From Siphonodentalium dalli (Eukaryota > Mollusca > Scaphopoda > Gadilida > Siphonodentaliidae), in contig CP136066.1 of assembly GCA_032622095.1 (NCBI GenBank), positions 56,820,609-56,884,608 of the forward strand: 64,000 bases of DNA. The letters are read 5' to 3'. Each line of letters opens with the position of its first letter. The stretch's first letter is position 1. Both the position numbers and the translations under genes were made by a program. The notes below the pieces were generated by a model. The model saw only the letters and a program-made list of their open reading frames with translations, was not told where the DNA came from and ran no database searches. Below are positions 35,972 to 45,124 of the stretch, in pieces.

Positions 35972-36454
35972 ATGGATCCGTTAACAGAATTTCTTCAGAG
36001 TGAGATATACAGTAATCCTGTTGCACAGAATACATATGCGGCACCACAGTCAACAGGCCAAGCTAATACGACAATGACTATAGGTGGTGATACACTCATT
36101 TTAAAAGCGATTTTAGATGAACTGAGATGTCTTCGCAGGGATATTGACGTGAAAACGCAAGTAACGCATCAAGAAGTAAAAGTGAATCTTCATTTCGTTG
36201 CAGAAGAGATAGATACACCAATCAGGGTTCATGATGTTCAGAGATCGAAAGAGCAGAAACAGATCAAAAAAGGAAAATTATTGGCGGCGAAAGAAAAACA
36301 ACCTAAGAGTATCATGAAGGCTAAGACAAAAGTCAGATTTCATCTTCCTTGTAAAGAATCTAAAGATACAGAGAAAAGTGATGAATTCGCAAAAGCTCTC
36401 GGTTCTCATGGGAAAGATATGTCAAGATATAAGAAAAACACAAAACGGTGTTAA
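35972..36454 (+). CDS. Unknown basic Polinton accessory protein
   Basis: 160 residues from the ATG at 35972 (MDPLTEFLQ). An earlier in-frame ATG at 35939 exists, but the later one sits just after the promoter cassette. The N-terminal 50 residues are polar (Asn/Thr/Gln-rich), followed by a predicted helical segment (ILKAILDELRCLRRDI) and a Lys-rich C-terminal half (KEQKQIKKGKLLAAKEK). No catalytic motif or membrane segment. The basic tail suggests nucleic-acid binding, as an inference. A GC hairpin lies 22 bp after the stop. Confidence 0.6.
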   Translation: MDPLTEFLQSEIYSNPVAQNTYAAPQSTGQANTTMTIGGDTLILKAILDELRCLRRDIDVKTQVTHQEVKVNLHFVAEEIDTPIRVHDVQRSKEQKQIKKGKLLAAKEKQPKSIMKAKTKVRFHLPCKESKDTEKSDEFAKALGSHGKDMSRYKKNTKRC

Positions 36455-36476
36455 AGTCAGATGATAATTTTAAAAC

Positions 36477-36492
36477 GGCCCTGTTCAGGGCC
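36477..36492 (+). terminator. GC hairpin at 3' end of gene 35972
   Basis: GGCCCTGTTCAGGGCC in the sense orientation, preceded by AAAAC. The stem is identical to the copies at 34570, 36732 and 37902, with one loop change. A following CAAAAGGTTACTCTTTCATA segment is shared with the 3' region of the gene at 37517. Confidence 0.6.
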
Positions 36493-36702
36493 ACACACAT
36501 TTTCCAAAAGGTTACTCTTTCATAGCTGAAAAATCAAAACACGATTGTTCAATTCATATTTTATTCAACAACAAATATTTGCAAGTATATTTTGTTTTAA
36601 ATTATTCGTGGCGTGATTTTTTCAAAACGAAACATAGGGTACAAGGAACATTATTAGTTCTTAAGCAAATGCTAAAAGTTTTTCTTTTTGAAAAAATTGG
36701 TT

Positions 36703-36747
36703 GGTCCTGAAAAGGACCGTTTTTTGTTTTTGGCCCTGAAAAGGGCC
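36703..36747 (-). terminator. Two tandem GC hairpins downstream of the small minus-strand gene
   Basis: In the minus-strand sense, GGCCCTTTTCAGGGCC (36732-36747) is followed by GGTCCTTTTCAGGACC (36703-36718). The second differs by a C-to-T and the matching G-to-A, which preserve pairing. That covariation indicates that the stem itself is selected. Confidence 0.65.
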
Positions 36748-36767
36748 GTTTTGTACGCCATCAAAAT

Positions 36768-36944
36768 TCACTCCCCAATTTTCTCAGAGTGCGAATTTTG
36801 CTTTTGTTCCCCCGCTGTTCTTTTTTGCAGGACCAGCTTTGAACGGGCGGTCACTTCTCTTGCGTGTCTGTCCCACATTATCTGCGGCGTTATCCCCATC
36901 GTTCCTCTCAGTATCGCCATCAAGGGTTCGGGAATTGCAGTCAT
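36768..36944 (-). CDS. Unknown small basic protein
   Basis: 58 residues starting at the ATG within CAGTCATCTTTGAATG, the same cassette-embedded start codon as the OTU-like gene. Only the first two residues and part of the third codon are shared before the coding sequences diverge completely. It is rich in Arg/Lys/Gln without a recognised domain. It may be a genuine small protein or the N-terminal stub of a lost gene; tandem hairpins after the stop argue that a transcript ends here. Confidence 0.45.
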   Translation of the reverse strand: MTAIPEPLMAILRGTMGITPQIMWDRHAREVTARSKLVLQKRTAGEQKQNSHSEKIGE

Positions 36945-37490
36945 CTTTGAATGCAGAATAAGTCTGAAGATCCGTCTTGAACTTGTATTACGATTGCGCG
37001 GACGGTTGAGAAAGCACATAATACTTTAACGTTAAAAATGACAAATGTTCCCTGACGTTGTGTTTCTTTTCAGTGCATTATCTGTTAGTTTCACCATTTC
37101 GATATGTTATAGATTAAATTCATGATAGTATATACAATTAATTAAGATATTTTAACATATGAATTCATCTTCGTTCATAAACGATGACCAAGTAAAGTTA
37201 TCAAATGCAATGATCAAGAAAAATGTTCAGTATGTTTCTTGTGTTCAGTTTTTATGTATAAAATATGTACAATTCCAATAATAAATATATCAATCATGTG
37301 TACCAAATAATAGATAATGATCTAACGAAATTAAAAACATTTGTTTGATCGCTATGCAATAATGATCAAGAAAAATATGCATGGTGATCCGGTTCTGAAA
37401 AAACACAACGTCAGGAAATATTTGTCAATTTTAACGCCAACGCGACATGTGATTTCATTGTCGCCCGTGTCAAATGTATACAAATATTTT
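36938..37490. promoter_or_regulatory. Divergent promoter cassette 2
   Basis: Copy of 35061-35634 with small deletions (about 60 bp missing near 37278). It lies between the gene at 36768-36944 (minus) and that at 37517 (plus). Gene contents on both sides differ from cassette 1, so the regulatory block was duplicated independently of the coding sequences. Confidence 0.6.
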
Positions 37491-37516
37491 CACTTTTTCA
37501 GTGAACTTCATTCATT

Positions 37517-37882
37517 ATGCCGTCTTTAAAGAAATTTTTCAAGAAGTTATGGAGGAAGAGAGATTCGTCAGAGGAGACGGAAATTAGAACATATAGGAAA
37601 TGGCAGGATTCTCCTGAACAAAAGGTGGTACAGAAGCAGATGCTAAGAGATTTTCTGGCTCGGCGACGACCATCGCCTGAAGTATGTGATCAAGAATCAA
37701 GCAATCAAGAATCAAGCAAACTTGATCTCGTGGAGATCTTGTCACAGATCAAGAAGAAAGATCTGTGCAATGCAGCAATTGACAGCTTCGCTCAGGCTGC
37801 TGCGGCGCACAGATCAAATCCTACTTGGTCTGTGACAATTAATCCCAACGGGATATATCCTGATTTGGCAGAATTTTTATGA
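37517..37882 (+). CDS. Unknown accessory protein with basic amphipathic N-terminus
   Basis: 121 residues. The N-terminus MPSLKKFFKKLWRKRDSSEE is a basic, aromatic helix followed by an acidic patch. The middle is charged and includes a short internal duplication (NQESSKQ-like, around residues 60-67, from CAAGAATCAAGCAA repeats). The rest is soluble-looking with an Ala-rich helix (residues 90-103). The basic-then-acidic start resembles in style the leaders of the two genes at the 38.7-kb palindrome. A GC hairpin begins 20 bp after the stop. Function unknown. Confidence 0.6.
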   Translation: MPSLKKFFKKLWRKRDSSEETEIRTYRKWQDSPEQKVVQKQMLRDFLARRRPSPEVCDQESSNQESSKLDLVEILSQIKKKDLCNAAIDSFAQAAAAHRSNPTWSVTINPNGIYPDLAEFL

Positions 37883-37901
37883 ATTCTGGAAAAGAAAAAA
37901 C

Positions 37902-37917
37902 GGCCCTTTTCAGGGCC
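37902..37917 (+). terminator. GC hairpin at 3' end of gene 37517
   Basis: GGCCCTTTTCAGGGCC preceded by an A-run, 20 bp after the stop and about 60 bp before the stop of the convergent zinc-knuckle gene. Confidence 0.6.
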
Positions 37918-37979
37918 ACTCACATTTCCCAAAAGGTTACTCTTTCATAGCTGAAAAAAACAAAACACGATTGTTCAAT

Positions 37980-38609
37980 TCATAATTTATTCACACAACA
38001 TAATTTTAAAATGTTTGTATCGATTCGTTTATCTGTTTTTGGAATGTAGAATGGTCTCAGCTTCTTTTTCTTGGAAGTTTTCTTGGAATTTTCAAAATCT
38101 GGATGTTTATCTTCAGATTTGTTCTGTGAATCATTCGTAGGATCAACAGGTCGGGGTTGTTTGAAAACATCTGATGTTGTAGACATCTCTTCAGTTTTGA
38201 TATCTGCATTTTGTTCTTGTATTGTTACTGCTTGTAGACATTTTTGTATAGTTTTCACATTTTTTTTGTCGCCGAAATCTGTTTTACAATGGAAGGACCA
38301 ATGGGATTCTTGTCCGCATTTGTAACAGTAACCATATGGCGGTTTCCAATTTTTATCAGCTTTGTTTTTCTCTTGTTTCTCTTGCCATTGCATTTTGTTA
38401 CAAAGTTTAAACAAATTGGTAGAGATCTGTCTCAATTCGACAAGATTATCTTGAATTTTTCTAGTCTGTGGCTGTGTAGATTTTTTTGAATCTTCTTTAT
38501 GTAGCTCAATATAGCTCTCTTCAATAACTGCAGGCCTTGGTCTTTTTCTAACAATATCTTCTTCGCTGGTGGCGTCGTCTGAAACAGGTCTTTTAATTCT
38601 CTTAAACAT
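37980..38609 (-). CDS. CCHC zinc-knuckle protein sharing its N-terminus with PolB
   Basis: 209 residues from the ATG at 38609; an upstream in-frame TTG is unlikely as a start. Residues 1-32 are identical to the leader of the PolB frame because the promoter and leader lie in an inverted repeat. The middle has a single zinc knuckle CYKCGQESHWSFHC (CX2CX4HX4C), a single-stranded nucleic-acid-binding motif typical of Gag and some Polinton proteins. The C-terminal half is Lys/Ser-rich (TSKKKKLRPF). A nucleic-acid chaperone or regulator is the likely type of role. Its stop faces the gene at 37517. Confidence 0.75.
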   Translation of the reverse strand: MFKRIKRPVSDDATSEEDIVRKRPRPAVIEESYIELHKEDSKKSTQPQTRKIQDNLVELRQISTNLFKLCNKMQWQEKQEKNKADKNWKPPYGYCYKCGQESHWSFHCKTDFGDKKNVKTIQKCLQAVTIQEQNADIKTEEMSTTSDVFKQPRPVDPTNDSQNKSEDKHPDFENSKKTSKKKKLRPFYIPKTDKRIDTNILKLCCVNKL

Positions 38610-38911
38610 TTTTGTCTTGAGTTTTGTCAACTTTTTGCGACTGGCTTCTTCGGAGTTGAAGTGTAAAGTGTAGAATTACATCTGCTTTTATAGCATTTTC
38701 ATCGCGAATGCTATAAAAGCTATAAAAGCAGGTGTAATTCTACACTTTACACTTCAACTCCGAAGAAGCCAGTCGCAATATTTTTTGCTGACAAAACTCA
38801 AGACAAAAATGTTTAAGAGAATTAAAAGACCTGTTTCAGACGACGCCACCAGCGAAGAAGATATTGTTAGAAAAAGACCAAGGCCTGCAGTTATTGAAGA
38901 GAGCGATATGG
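38510..38911. repeat. Inverted repeat holding a bidirectional promoter and duplicated protein leaders
   Basis: Arms of about 190 bp (38510-38693 and 38711-38911) are almost identical in opposite orientation around a centre near 38702. Each arm contains a TATAAAAGC promoter-like element, a TGTAATTCTACACTTTACAC leader and the first ~32 codons of a gene, one reading left (zinc knuckle) and one right (PolB). The arms diverge just after the AVIEES codons. Confidence 0.9.
38686..38727. promoter_or_regulatory. Back-to-back TATA boxes
   Basis: TATAAAA occurs twice on the plus strand (38712-38718, 38721-38727) and once on the minus strand (38692-38686), about 75-95 bp before the respective ATGs. The palindromic layout would drive the zinc-knuckle and polymerase genes from one centre. 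Confidence 0.5.
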
Positions 38912-41900
38912 AAACTGATGAGGCAGAAAGTGAAGAGAGCGATATGGAAACTGATGAGGCAGAAAGTGAAGAGAGCGATATGGAAACTGATAGGGCAGAA
39001 AGTGAAGAAAGTTCTAGTGATGGGAAGATTGGACGCGGTCGAAGACAGAATAGAGAAATTGGTGGGAAGAGAAAGAGAAGTCTGGCTAGAGAGAAAATTT
39101 AAATCAGCATCACGACAATTTGGTGTGAAATTCGAGAAATTTACAGATCCAATCGAAAACATTCCAGAGATATTTGAGAAGTTGACAGAAGAATTGAAAC
39201 AGAAATGTTTAGCAAATGAGAAGACAAGAATCAGAGTTACGATAAATCATCCAGGACTTGATATGAGCATTTTCATTCCATTCACAAAAGCCAGTGAATT
39301 GAATGGTGGGACACTCATGGATAATATTCAAAATGTGGTTCAATCAAATGCAGACTTTACAATTCATGACGGTGCACTCAATTTCGAAATCTTCATTACA
39401 GATATTCCGGAAGGTGGTACACGACACTCACTACATTATGGACCATTTGCAGACAAGAACAAGCTGACAAAAGTAAAAAGAAGTATTGTCCGGATTGAAA
39501 ATGCTGATGATGTTATGTGTATGGCAAGATCTATTGTCGTCGGAATGTGTAAGGCAGATAGTGATGGATCTGCGTGCTGGTCAAAGAAATGGAAAAGAAT
39601 AAGACAATCAATATACACAGCACAAACAGATGCAGCAAAAAATCTACTCAACCGTGCTGGCATTCCACACGATACAGTTTGCAGTATCAATGAGTTCCAC
39701 AAGATTCAAGAAATATTGTATCCAGAATATGTTGTGAAAATTCACAATGAATTTGCTGGCGCTGGATTTCTATTTGAACCTGCAGAAATGTGTTCGGAGA
39801 GCAAATGTGTACACATCTACTACAACAACAATCACTTCGACACCATAACAGCAATCAAAGGATTTCTAGGCACCAGCTACTACTGCGAATTCTGTGACAT
39901 TGGATTCCATATGCGTGGCGATCATCGATGCAGATTTGTTTGTGCATGCTGGTCATTGACACAGTGTAATTTCACAAATTGGGTGAAGTGTAGAACGTGT
40001 CGACGATCATTCAGAAGTAAATCTTGTTTCGACAACCATTTGAAGACGGAAGGAAAACAGAAAAGAAAAATATGTGATTTGGTTCAACTATGCAACAATT
40101 GTGATGAAGAAATTCTCATCAATAAATCAAGCAGACATATATGTGCGGGGTTGAAGAAATGCAAACATTGCAAAGAAATCGTTGAAGCAGATCACAGGTG
40201 CTACATTCCAAAATATGAATCACCAGAAAAGAAACCTGCAAAGATTCCATATGTATTCTTTGACTTTGAATGCAGACGAGACACAGGTGTTCATATTCCA
40301 AACTTCTGTGTTGCACATACCGCTTGTGCAGATTGCATGTGCAAACCAATCGAAGAAAAATGTGAAACATGCGGCCCGGATTCCAGAGAATTTGTATTCA
40401 AGGGTGACAACGTTTTAACAGACTTCACAAACTGGTTATTCCACCAAGATCACACAGGATGTGTTGCAATAGCACATAATGCTCAGGGATACGATGCACA
40501 GTTTCTACTTCAAGCACTCATACAAAGTGGAATTCATAAACCAGAACTGATCATGAATGGAAACAAGATTCTCAGTTTAAAATGCAACAGCGTGAAAGTT
40601 ATTGAGTTTTCTGATGATGCCGCTTTCAAAGTTTCCACAAACTTTTCAGCTGAATGAGATGGCGAAAGGACACTTTCCACATTGGGCGAATTCACCAAAG
40701 TTTCAAAATTACATTGGACATTACTTGGCTTCTGATTACTACAAACCAGACATGATGAGCGTGGAAAATCGAGAGAAATTCTTTGAATGGTACAATGAGA
40801 AAATAGAAAATTACGTGATATTCAACTTCCAAGAAGAGATGGAGAAGTACTGCAAATCAGACGTGGATATTCTTCGCCGTGGATGTGGAAAATTCAGGAA
40901 ATACATATTGGAAACAGAACAGATTGACCCGTTCATTGAGTCAATAACATTGGCGCAAGTTTGCAATTTGGCATGGAGGAAGAATTCAATGCCAGAGAAA
41001 ACAATTGGAATCATTCCAGATGGTGGATACCCATGTGCTAAAAACTATTCCATGAAAGCGATACGTTGGCTTCAACATATATCATTGTCACGTATGATAA
41101 CAATCAAGCATGCTTTGAATGGAGGAGTAATCAAGATTGGTGGACACTACGTCGATGGATATGAGGAAGCCACAAGAACAGTTTTTGAGATGAATGGATG
41201 TCTGTTTCATGGATGTCCAAAATGTTACAACAACAGACAATACAAGAATCCCTATACGATGCTCACCATGGAAGAATTATATACAAGAACTCAACAGAAG
41301 AAAGATGAACTGGAAAGTCTTGGTTACAGAGTTGAATCAATTTGGGAGCATCAGATCGACGAAAGAATGAAATCGGATGTGAAATTCAAACAACAAATGG
41401 AATCTTTCTACAAACATCGAGACCCCATTTTGCCAAGAGAAGCATTGTTTGGTGGATGTACAAATGCCATCAAATTGTACGAGGAAATTGATCAAGATTC
41501 CACAAAAGAAATCAAGTTCATCGTTGTGTGTTCGTTGTATCCATTTTGCAACAAATATAAATTCTACCCTGTTGGACATCCAGAAATTTTGAGCCAAGAG
41601 CAGATCGATCAAGAACACATTAGAGACTATGCGGGGCTTGTTAAATGTACAATTTTACCACCATCGAAATTGTATATTCCAGTTCTACCGATTCATTGTA
41701 ACAAGAAAATGGTTTTTACTCTGTGCAACACTTGTGCCATCAATGAGAACGAGGCATGTAACCATTCAGAAGAAGATCGAGCTATAACCGGAGTGTGGAC
41801 CACGCCAGAATTATTCAAAGCAATGGATGTTGGCTACAAAATACTTGATGTGTACCAAATTTGGCATTGGACAGATTGGACAGATGAAATATACAAATCC

Positions 41901-42776
41901 TATATCGACAAACATCTAAAGATCAAACAGGAATGTAGTGGTTATCCATTTGGTGTTGAGACAGAAGAACAGAAGCAAAAGTTTGTACAGGATTATTATG
42001 CAGCTGAGGGTATAAAATTGGAGAACATCGAGAAAAATCCAGGAAAACGCCAAATATCTAAAATTATGATTAATTGTATATGGGGTAAGAATACACAAAG
42101 AAATCTTATGTCAAAAACAGAGTATGTGGATAAGCCATCACGTTATTTTGAATTGCTTACTAGTAACAATATAATTGTTCAAAATGTTACACTTCTTGAT
42201 GGTGACAAATTCATTCTGGTAAATTATGTTGATATTTTAGATAATATTGAACCTCATCATTCAGCAAATGTTGTTGTTGCTTCTTTTGTTACAGCGTATG
42301 CAAGATTACAATTGTATAAAGTTTTTAAAAAACTTGGAGATAGAGTGCTGTATTTTGATACAGACAGCTGTATGTATGTCAGTGATCCATCAAAGAAGAA
42401 CATCAAAACTATCGAAGGAAGATTGGGGAAATGGAGCGACGAACATCCAGATGCAAAGATTGTCAAATTTGTTGGACTTGGGCCAAAGAACTACGGATAT
42501 GAATACATCAAAGATGGGAGAAGATACACCAAATGTAAGGTAAAAGGTATCACTCTTGATTACAGCACAAGTCAAAAAGTTAATTTTGAAACAATGGTAC
42601 AATGTGTTAATGATCGTGAAAATTTCAAAACTGTTGTCGAGTATCCTTCCAGAATAAAAAGACAAAAGAACCATCAACTAATTAGTGAGTGTCAAACCAA
42701 AACTTTCAGATCGGTGTACACAAAACGAAAACTCGTCAATGGTATTCACACATATCCATACGGATGGAGATGTTGA
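38809..42776 (+). pseudogene. Protein-primed family B DNA polymerase (Polinton PolB), broken in two places
   Basis: Family B polymerase of the protein-primed type, which replicates the linear element. The leader frame starts at 38809, contains three 12-residue acidic repeats (38906-39007) and closes at 39102; the main frame is entered near an A-run around 39095. Cys/His-rich segments at 39.9-40.2 kb precede exonuclease motif I (FFDFEC, 40255), motif II (AHNAQGYDAQ) and motif III (YCKSDVDIL, about 40846). A second break at about 40600-40657 between exo II and III shifts the frame, probably by a small deletion. Polymerase motif B (MINCIWGKN) and motif C (YFDTDS, about 42353) are present. In motif A the catalytic aspartate position before CSLYP is Val (41524), a one-base change. 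The gene is therefore inactive three times over. Confidence 0.95.
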
Positions 42777-43380
42777 GTCATTTCATGTCAAGATGTTGAC
42801 AGGAGTAGTACCTCCAGAAATTGCTGAGAAGATTTATGGATATTTGGTGGCACAGTCAACACTTATTCCAGAGATAAAGAAGGAATTACAAGAAGTCTGG
42901 TTTGAAAGAGAAAAGAAAGCAATACTACGATGCTGTGATGTCGACGAATGTTTACAGAGATTGGACTATCTTGAGACAAGTATATTTTCTCATTTCTCTC
43001 AAAACTATATTAAATCATTTATTAAATTCAAAACATTTTTTCTCATTGAAAGAATATCTGATTTTTGGCTATTTGGTGGTGATCAACACCATTTAGATTT
43101 AGAAACTTTTGATGAACATGACTATATTCATTATACAAAGTATGAAGATCATTATCCTCTTGCTAGTGGAACCTTTAAATCAGTTCCTAGGATCTATGGG
43201 TATTTGTTAACAAAAAAAATGTCAACATATGCAAAAATTCAAAACATTATAGGGGATGATTTTTTTATTTACAGAACAAACAGAAGAATAGAAGACTATA
43301 ATAATTGGATTATTGAAATGTATGGAAATATTTACAGCTTTGGAGATTTCTCTTTAAAAACTAAATTCACACGTCGTTAA
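42739..43380 (+). CDS. Unknown conserved-position Polinton protein
   Basis: 213 residues from the ATG at 42739, overlapping the end of PolB by 38 bp in another frame; an ATG at 42685 would lengthen it by 18 residues. The N-terminal half is helical and charged. From about residue 80 it is rich in Phe, Tyr, Ile and Asp (FSHFSQNYIKSFIKF, DFWLFGGDQHH). No membrane segment, catalytic motif or known fold is apparent. Lying directly before the packaging ATPase, it may be a structural or packaging factor, but this is only by position. Confidence 0.7.
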   Translation: MVFTHIHTDGDVESFHVKMLTGVVPPEIAEKIYGYLVAQSTLIPEIKKELQEVWFEREKKAILRCCDVDECLQRLDYLETSIFSHFSQNYIKSFIKFKTFFLIERISDFWLFGGDQHHLDLETFDEHDYIHYTKYEDHYPLASGTFKSVPRIYGYLLTKKMSTYAKIQNIIGDDFFIYRTNRRIEDYNNWIIEMYGNIYSFGDFSLKTKFTRR

Positions 43381-43413
43381 GTTCACTCTCTGATTAGGCA
43401 TCAAAGTGACAAC

Positions 43414-44064
43414 ATGGAAGAATCTTTACTTTTCCAACATCCGTGTAATTTCTTTATCAGCGGACCTAGTGGATCAGGTAAAACAGAATTTGTTAAAAAA
43501 GTTATTGAATTTAAACACGATTTATTCCAAACACCACCAAAGAAAATAGTTTGGTGTTACAAAGAATGGCAAGACACATACAATCGTATAAAAGAAATTG
43601 ATAACGTTGAGTTTATCGATGGCATTCCAGACGATGATGAGGAAATTGTATCAGATAAATCATTTCCTCATCTTGTTGTTTTCGATGACATGATGGGGGA
43701 ACAAGATGAAGACAAAATAATGCTTTGGTTTACTAGAAAAGGTCATCATCGAAATGCTTCAATAATTTACATTACTCAAAACATGTTCCAAAAATCAAAA
43801 AGTAGCAGAACTATAAGTTTGAATGCACACTACATGGTTTTATTTCAAAGCGTTCGAGATAAAAATCAAATAAAAGTTTTGGCTCATCAAATGCAAACCA
43901 ATCATTTGAAACAAGCATACGAAGATGCAACTTCAATAAATCATGGATATATTTTAGTAGATTTTCATCCTAGAACAGAAAATTATTTGCGAATTAGAAC
44001 TGATATTTTCCATAAATGGTTGACAGCTAATGACCGAGGTCCTGTCATTTATTCAAAAGTATAA
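43414..44064 (+). CDS. FtsK/HerA-type genome packaging ATPase
   Basis: 216 residues, intact. Walker A is GPSGSGKTEF (residues 17-26); Walker B is HLVVFDDMM (about 86-94) with the acidic pair; a sensor-like YITQN follows (about 120). Length and motif spacing match the A32-like packaging ATPases of Polintons, virophages and related double-jelly-roll viruses, which pump DNA into the preformed capsid. It starts 33 bp after the previous gene and is followed by the small basic-protein genes. No damage seen. Confidence 0.95.
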   Translation: MEESLLFQHPCNFFISGPSGSGKTEFVKKVIEFKHDLFQTPPKKIVWCYKEWQDTYNRIKEIDNVEFIDGIPDDDEEIVSDKSFPHLVVFDDMMGEQDEDKIMLWFTRKGHHRNASIIYITQNMFQKSKSSRTISLNAHYMVLFQSVRDKNQIKVLAHQMQTNHLKQAYEDATSINHGYILVDFHPRTENYLRIRTDIFHKWLTANDRGPVIYSKV

Positions 44065-44113
44065 ATTCAGTTGTTGTTACTTTTTTCATTTTAGAACCAT
44101 TACGTCCACCGAG

Positions 44114-44685
44114 ATGTTTAGTCATGATGAACTGTCACAAATTATAAATTTCTTCACTTTTGCAGCTGAATTATTTCTTGAAAATGATTGGAAATTACCA
44201 TCACAGACAAAAAAGTTTTTTCAGAGAAATAAAAATGTTCTTAAAAAAATCTCTGATCGATCAACTGATATGGAAACAAAACGCAAATTAATTTTACAAC
44301 GAGGTGGTAGTGGGTTCCTTGGGGGAGTTTTAATTAGAAGTCTTTTGAACAATTCATTTGAACAAACTGGTAGACAATCTAAAAGTAAATCAAAGGTTTC
44401 TCCAAAACGTTCAAAGATTACACTGATGCAAACACAACAAAGGGGTAATCAAAAATAATCTAAACGTAAAACAAAGCTTTCTCTAAATCATTCAAAGTTT
44501 ACACCGATGCAAACTCAACAAAATCAACATTCTAAATTTACACCTATACCTTCTCAGCAGAACCCTCAACATCAACCGTTACAAAAAAAACAGTTATTGA
44601 TCTTGAATTTTCTAAATTTATGCCGTTGTCTGATGCATCGAAATCGGCATTCGAAGCTTTAGAATGGTTCAATCAGAAAAGATAA
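44114..44685 (+). pseudogene. Small basic protein with Gly-rich hydrophobic segment, interrupted
   Basis: The start is taken at the ATG 44114 (MFSHDELSQ), 49 bp after the ATPase. Residues 1-55 are acidic to mixed; then RKLILQRGGSGFLGGVLI is a Lys-ended Gly/hydrophobic segment like that in the next gene. A Lys/Ser-rich tail follows. A TAA at 44456-44458 ends the frame, but the same composition continues in frame with repeats of the KFTP/MQTQQ type. Then, after an A8 run near 44583-44590, the reading shifts to a frame ending at 44685. So one stop and one frameshift. The architecture recalls adenovirus-like core or membrane-active proteins; that is an analogy, not a proven homology. Confidence 0.65.
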
Positions 44686-44741
44686 AAGATGAAACATATA
44701 ATTTTTCTGCTCATTTTGAGACAACTACTTAGACTGTGAAG

Positions 44742-45104
44742 ATGCCTTCAAAAACTAAGAGCCAGAAAGTACCGCTGATAAAAAAATATGGGGAGTTGAT
44801 TGTTGCAATGAGTAAAGTTCCATCTGCATATAAAAAGAAAATGATCAACGATGCTCCGAAACAAGTGATGGATTGCATTTCAGAATGTTGTCAAAATCTT
44901 TTAAAAGGTAATGTAAAACTGAATGAAGCTCAGAACCGCAAGTTACATTCGAAGCGTAAACATATCAGATATCTTGCAGACAAGAACAAACCTTTGCAAC
45001 AAAAGAAGAAAATTTTGAATCAAAAAGGTGGCTTTTTACCATTATTATTTCTTGCTCCATTGATTAGCAAAACATTAGGTGCAGTTGTTAAAAATATTTT
45101 GTAA
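44742..45104 (+). CDS. Small basic protein with C-terminal hydrophobic segment
   Basis: 120 residues from the ATG at 44742. The first 75 residues are helical and basic, with a Cys pair (CISECC). A Lys-rich joint (KPLQQKKKILNQK) leads into GGFLPLLFLAPLISKTLGAV, a Gly-started hydrophobic C-terminus. The same basic-GG-hydrophobic pattern is in the preceding gene, so the two may be distant paralogues. A DNA-condensing or membrane-active minor virion component is plausible from position and composition. Intact. Confidence 0.75.
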   Translation: MPSKTKSQKVPLIKKYGELIVAMSKVPSAYKKKMINDAPKQVMDCISECCQNLLKGNVKLNEAQNRKLHSKRKHIRYLADKNKPLQQKKKILNQKGGFLPLLFLAPLISKTLGAVVKNIL

Positions 45105-45124
45105 AAACTAAATCTCAAATAAAT

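Noticed and set aside
36768-37019. Longer 83-codon version of the small minus-strand gene
   Set aside because: The extra N-terminal part lies in the duplicated promoter cassette; the ATG at 36944 matches the cassette-embedded start of the OTU-like gene.
38785-38808. Earlier TTG start for the polymerase leader (and the matching TTG for the zinc-knuckle gene)
   Set aside because: A downstream ATG exists at the same position in both arms (38809 and 38609), and TTG initiation is not expected in an animal.
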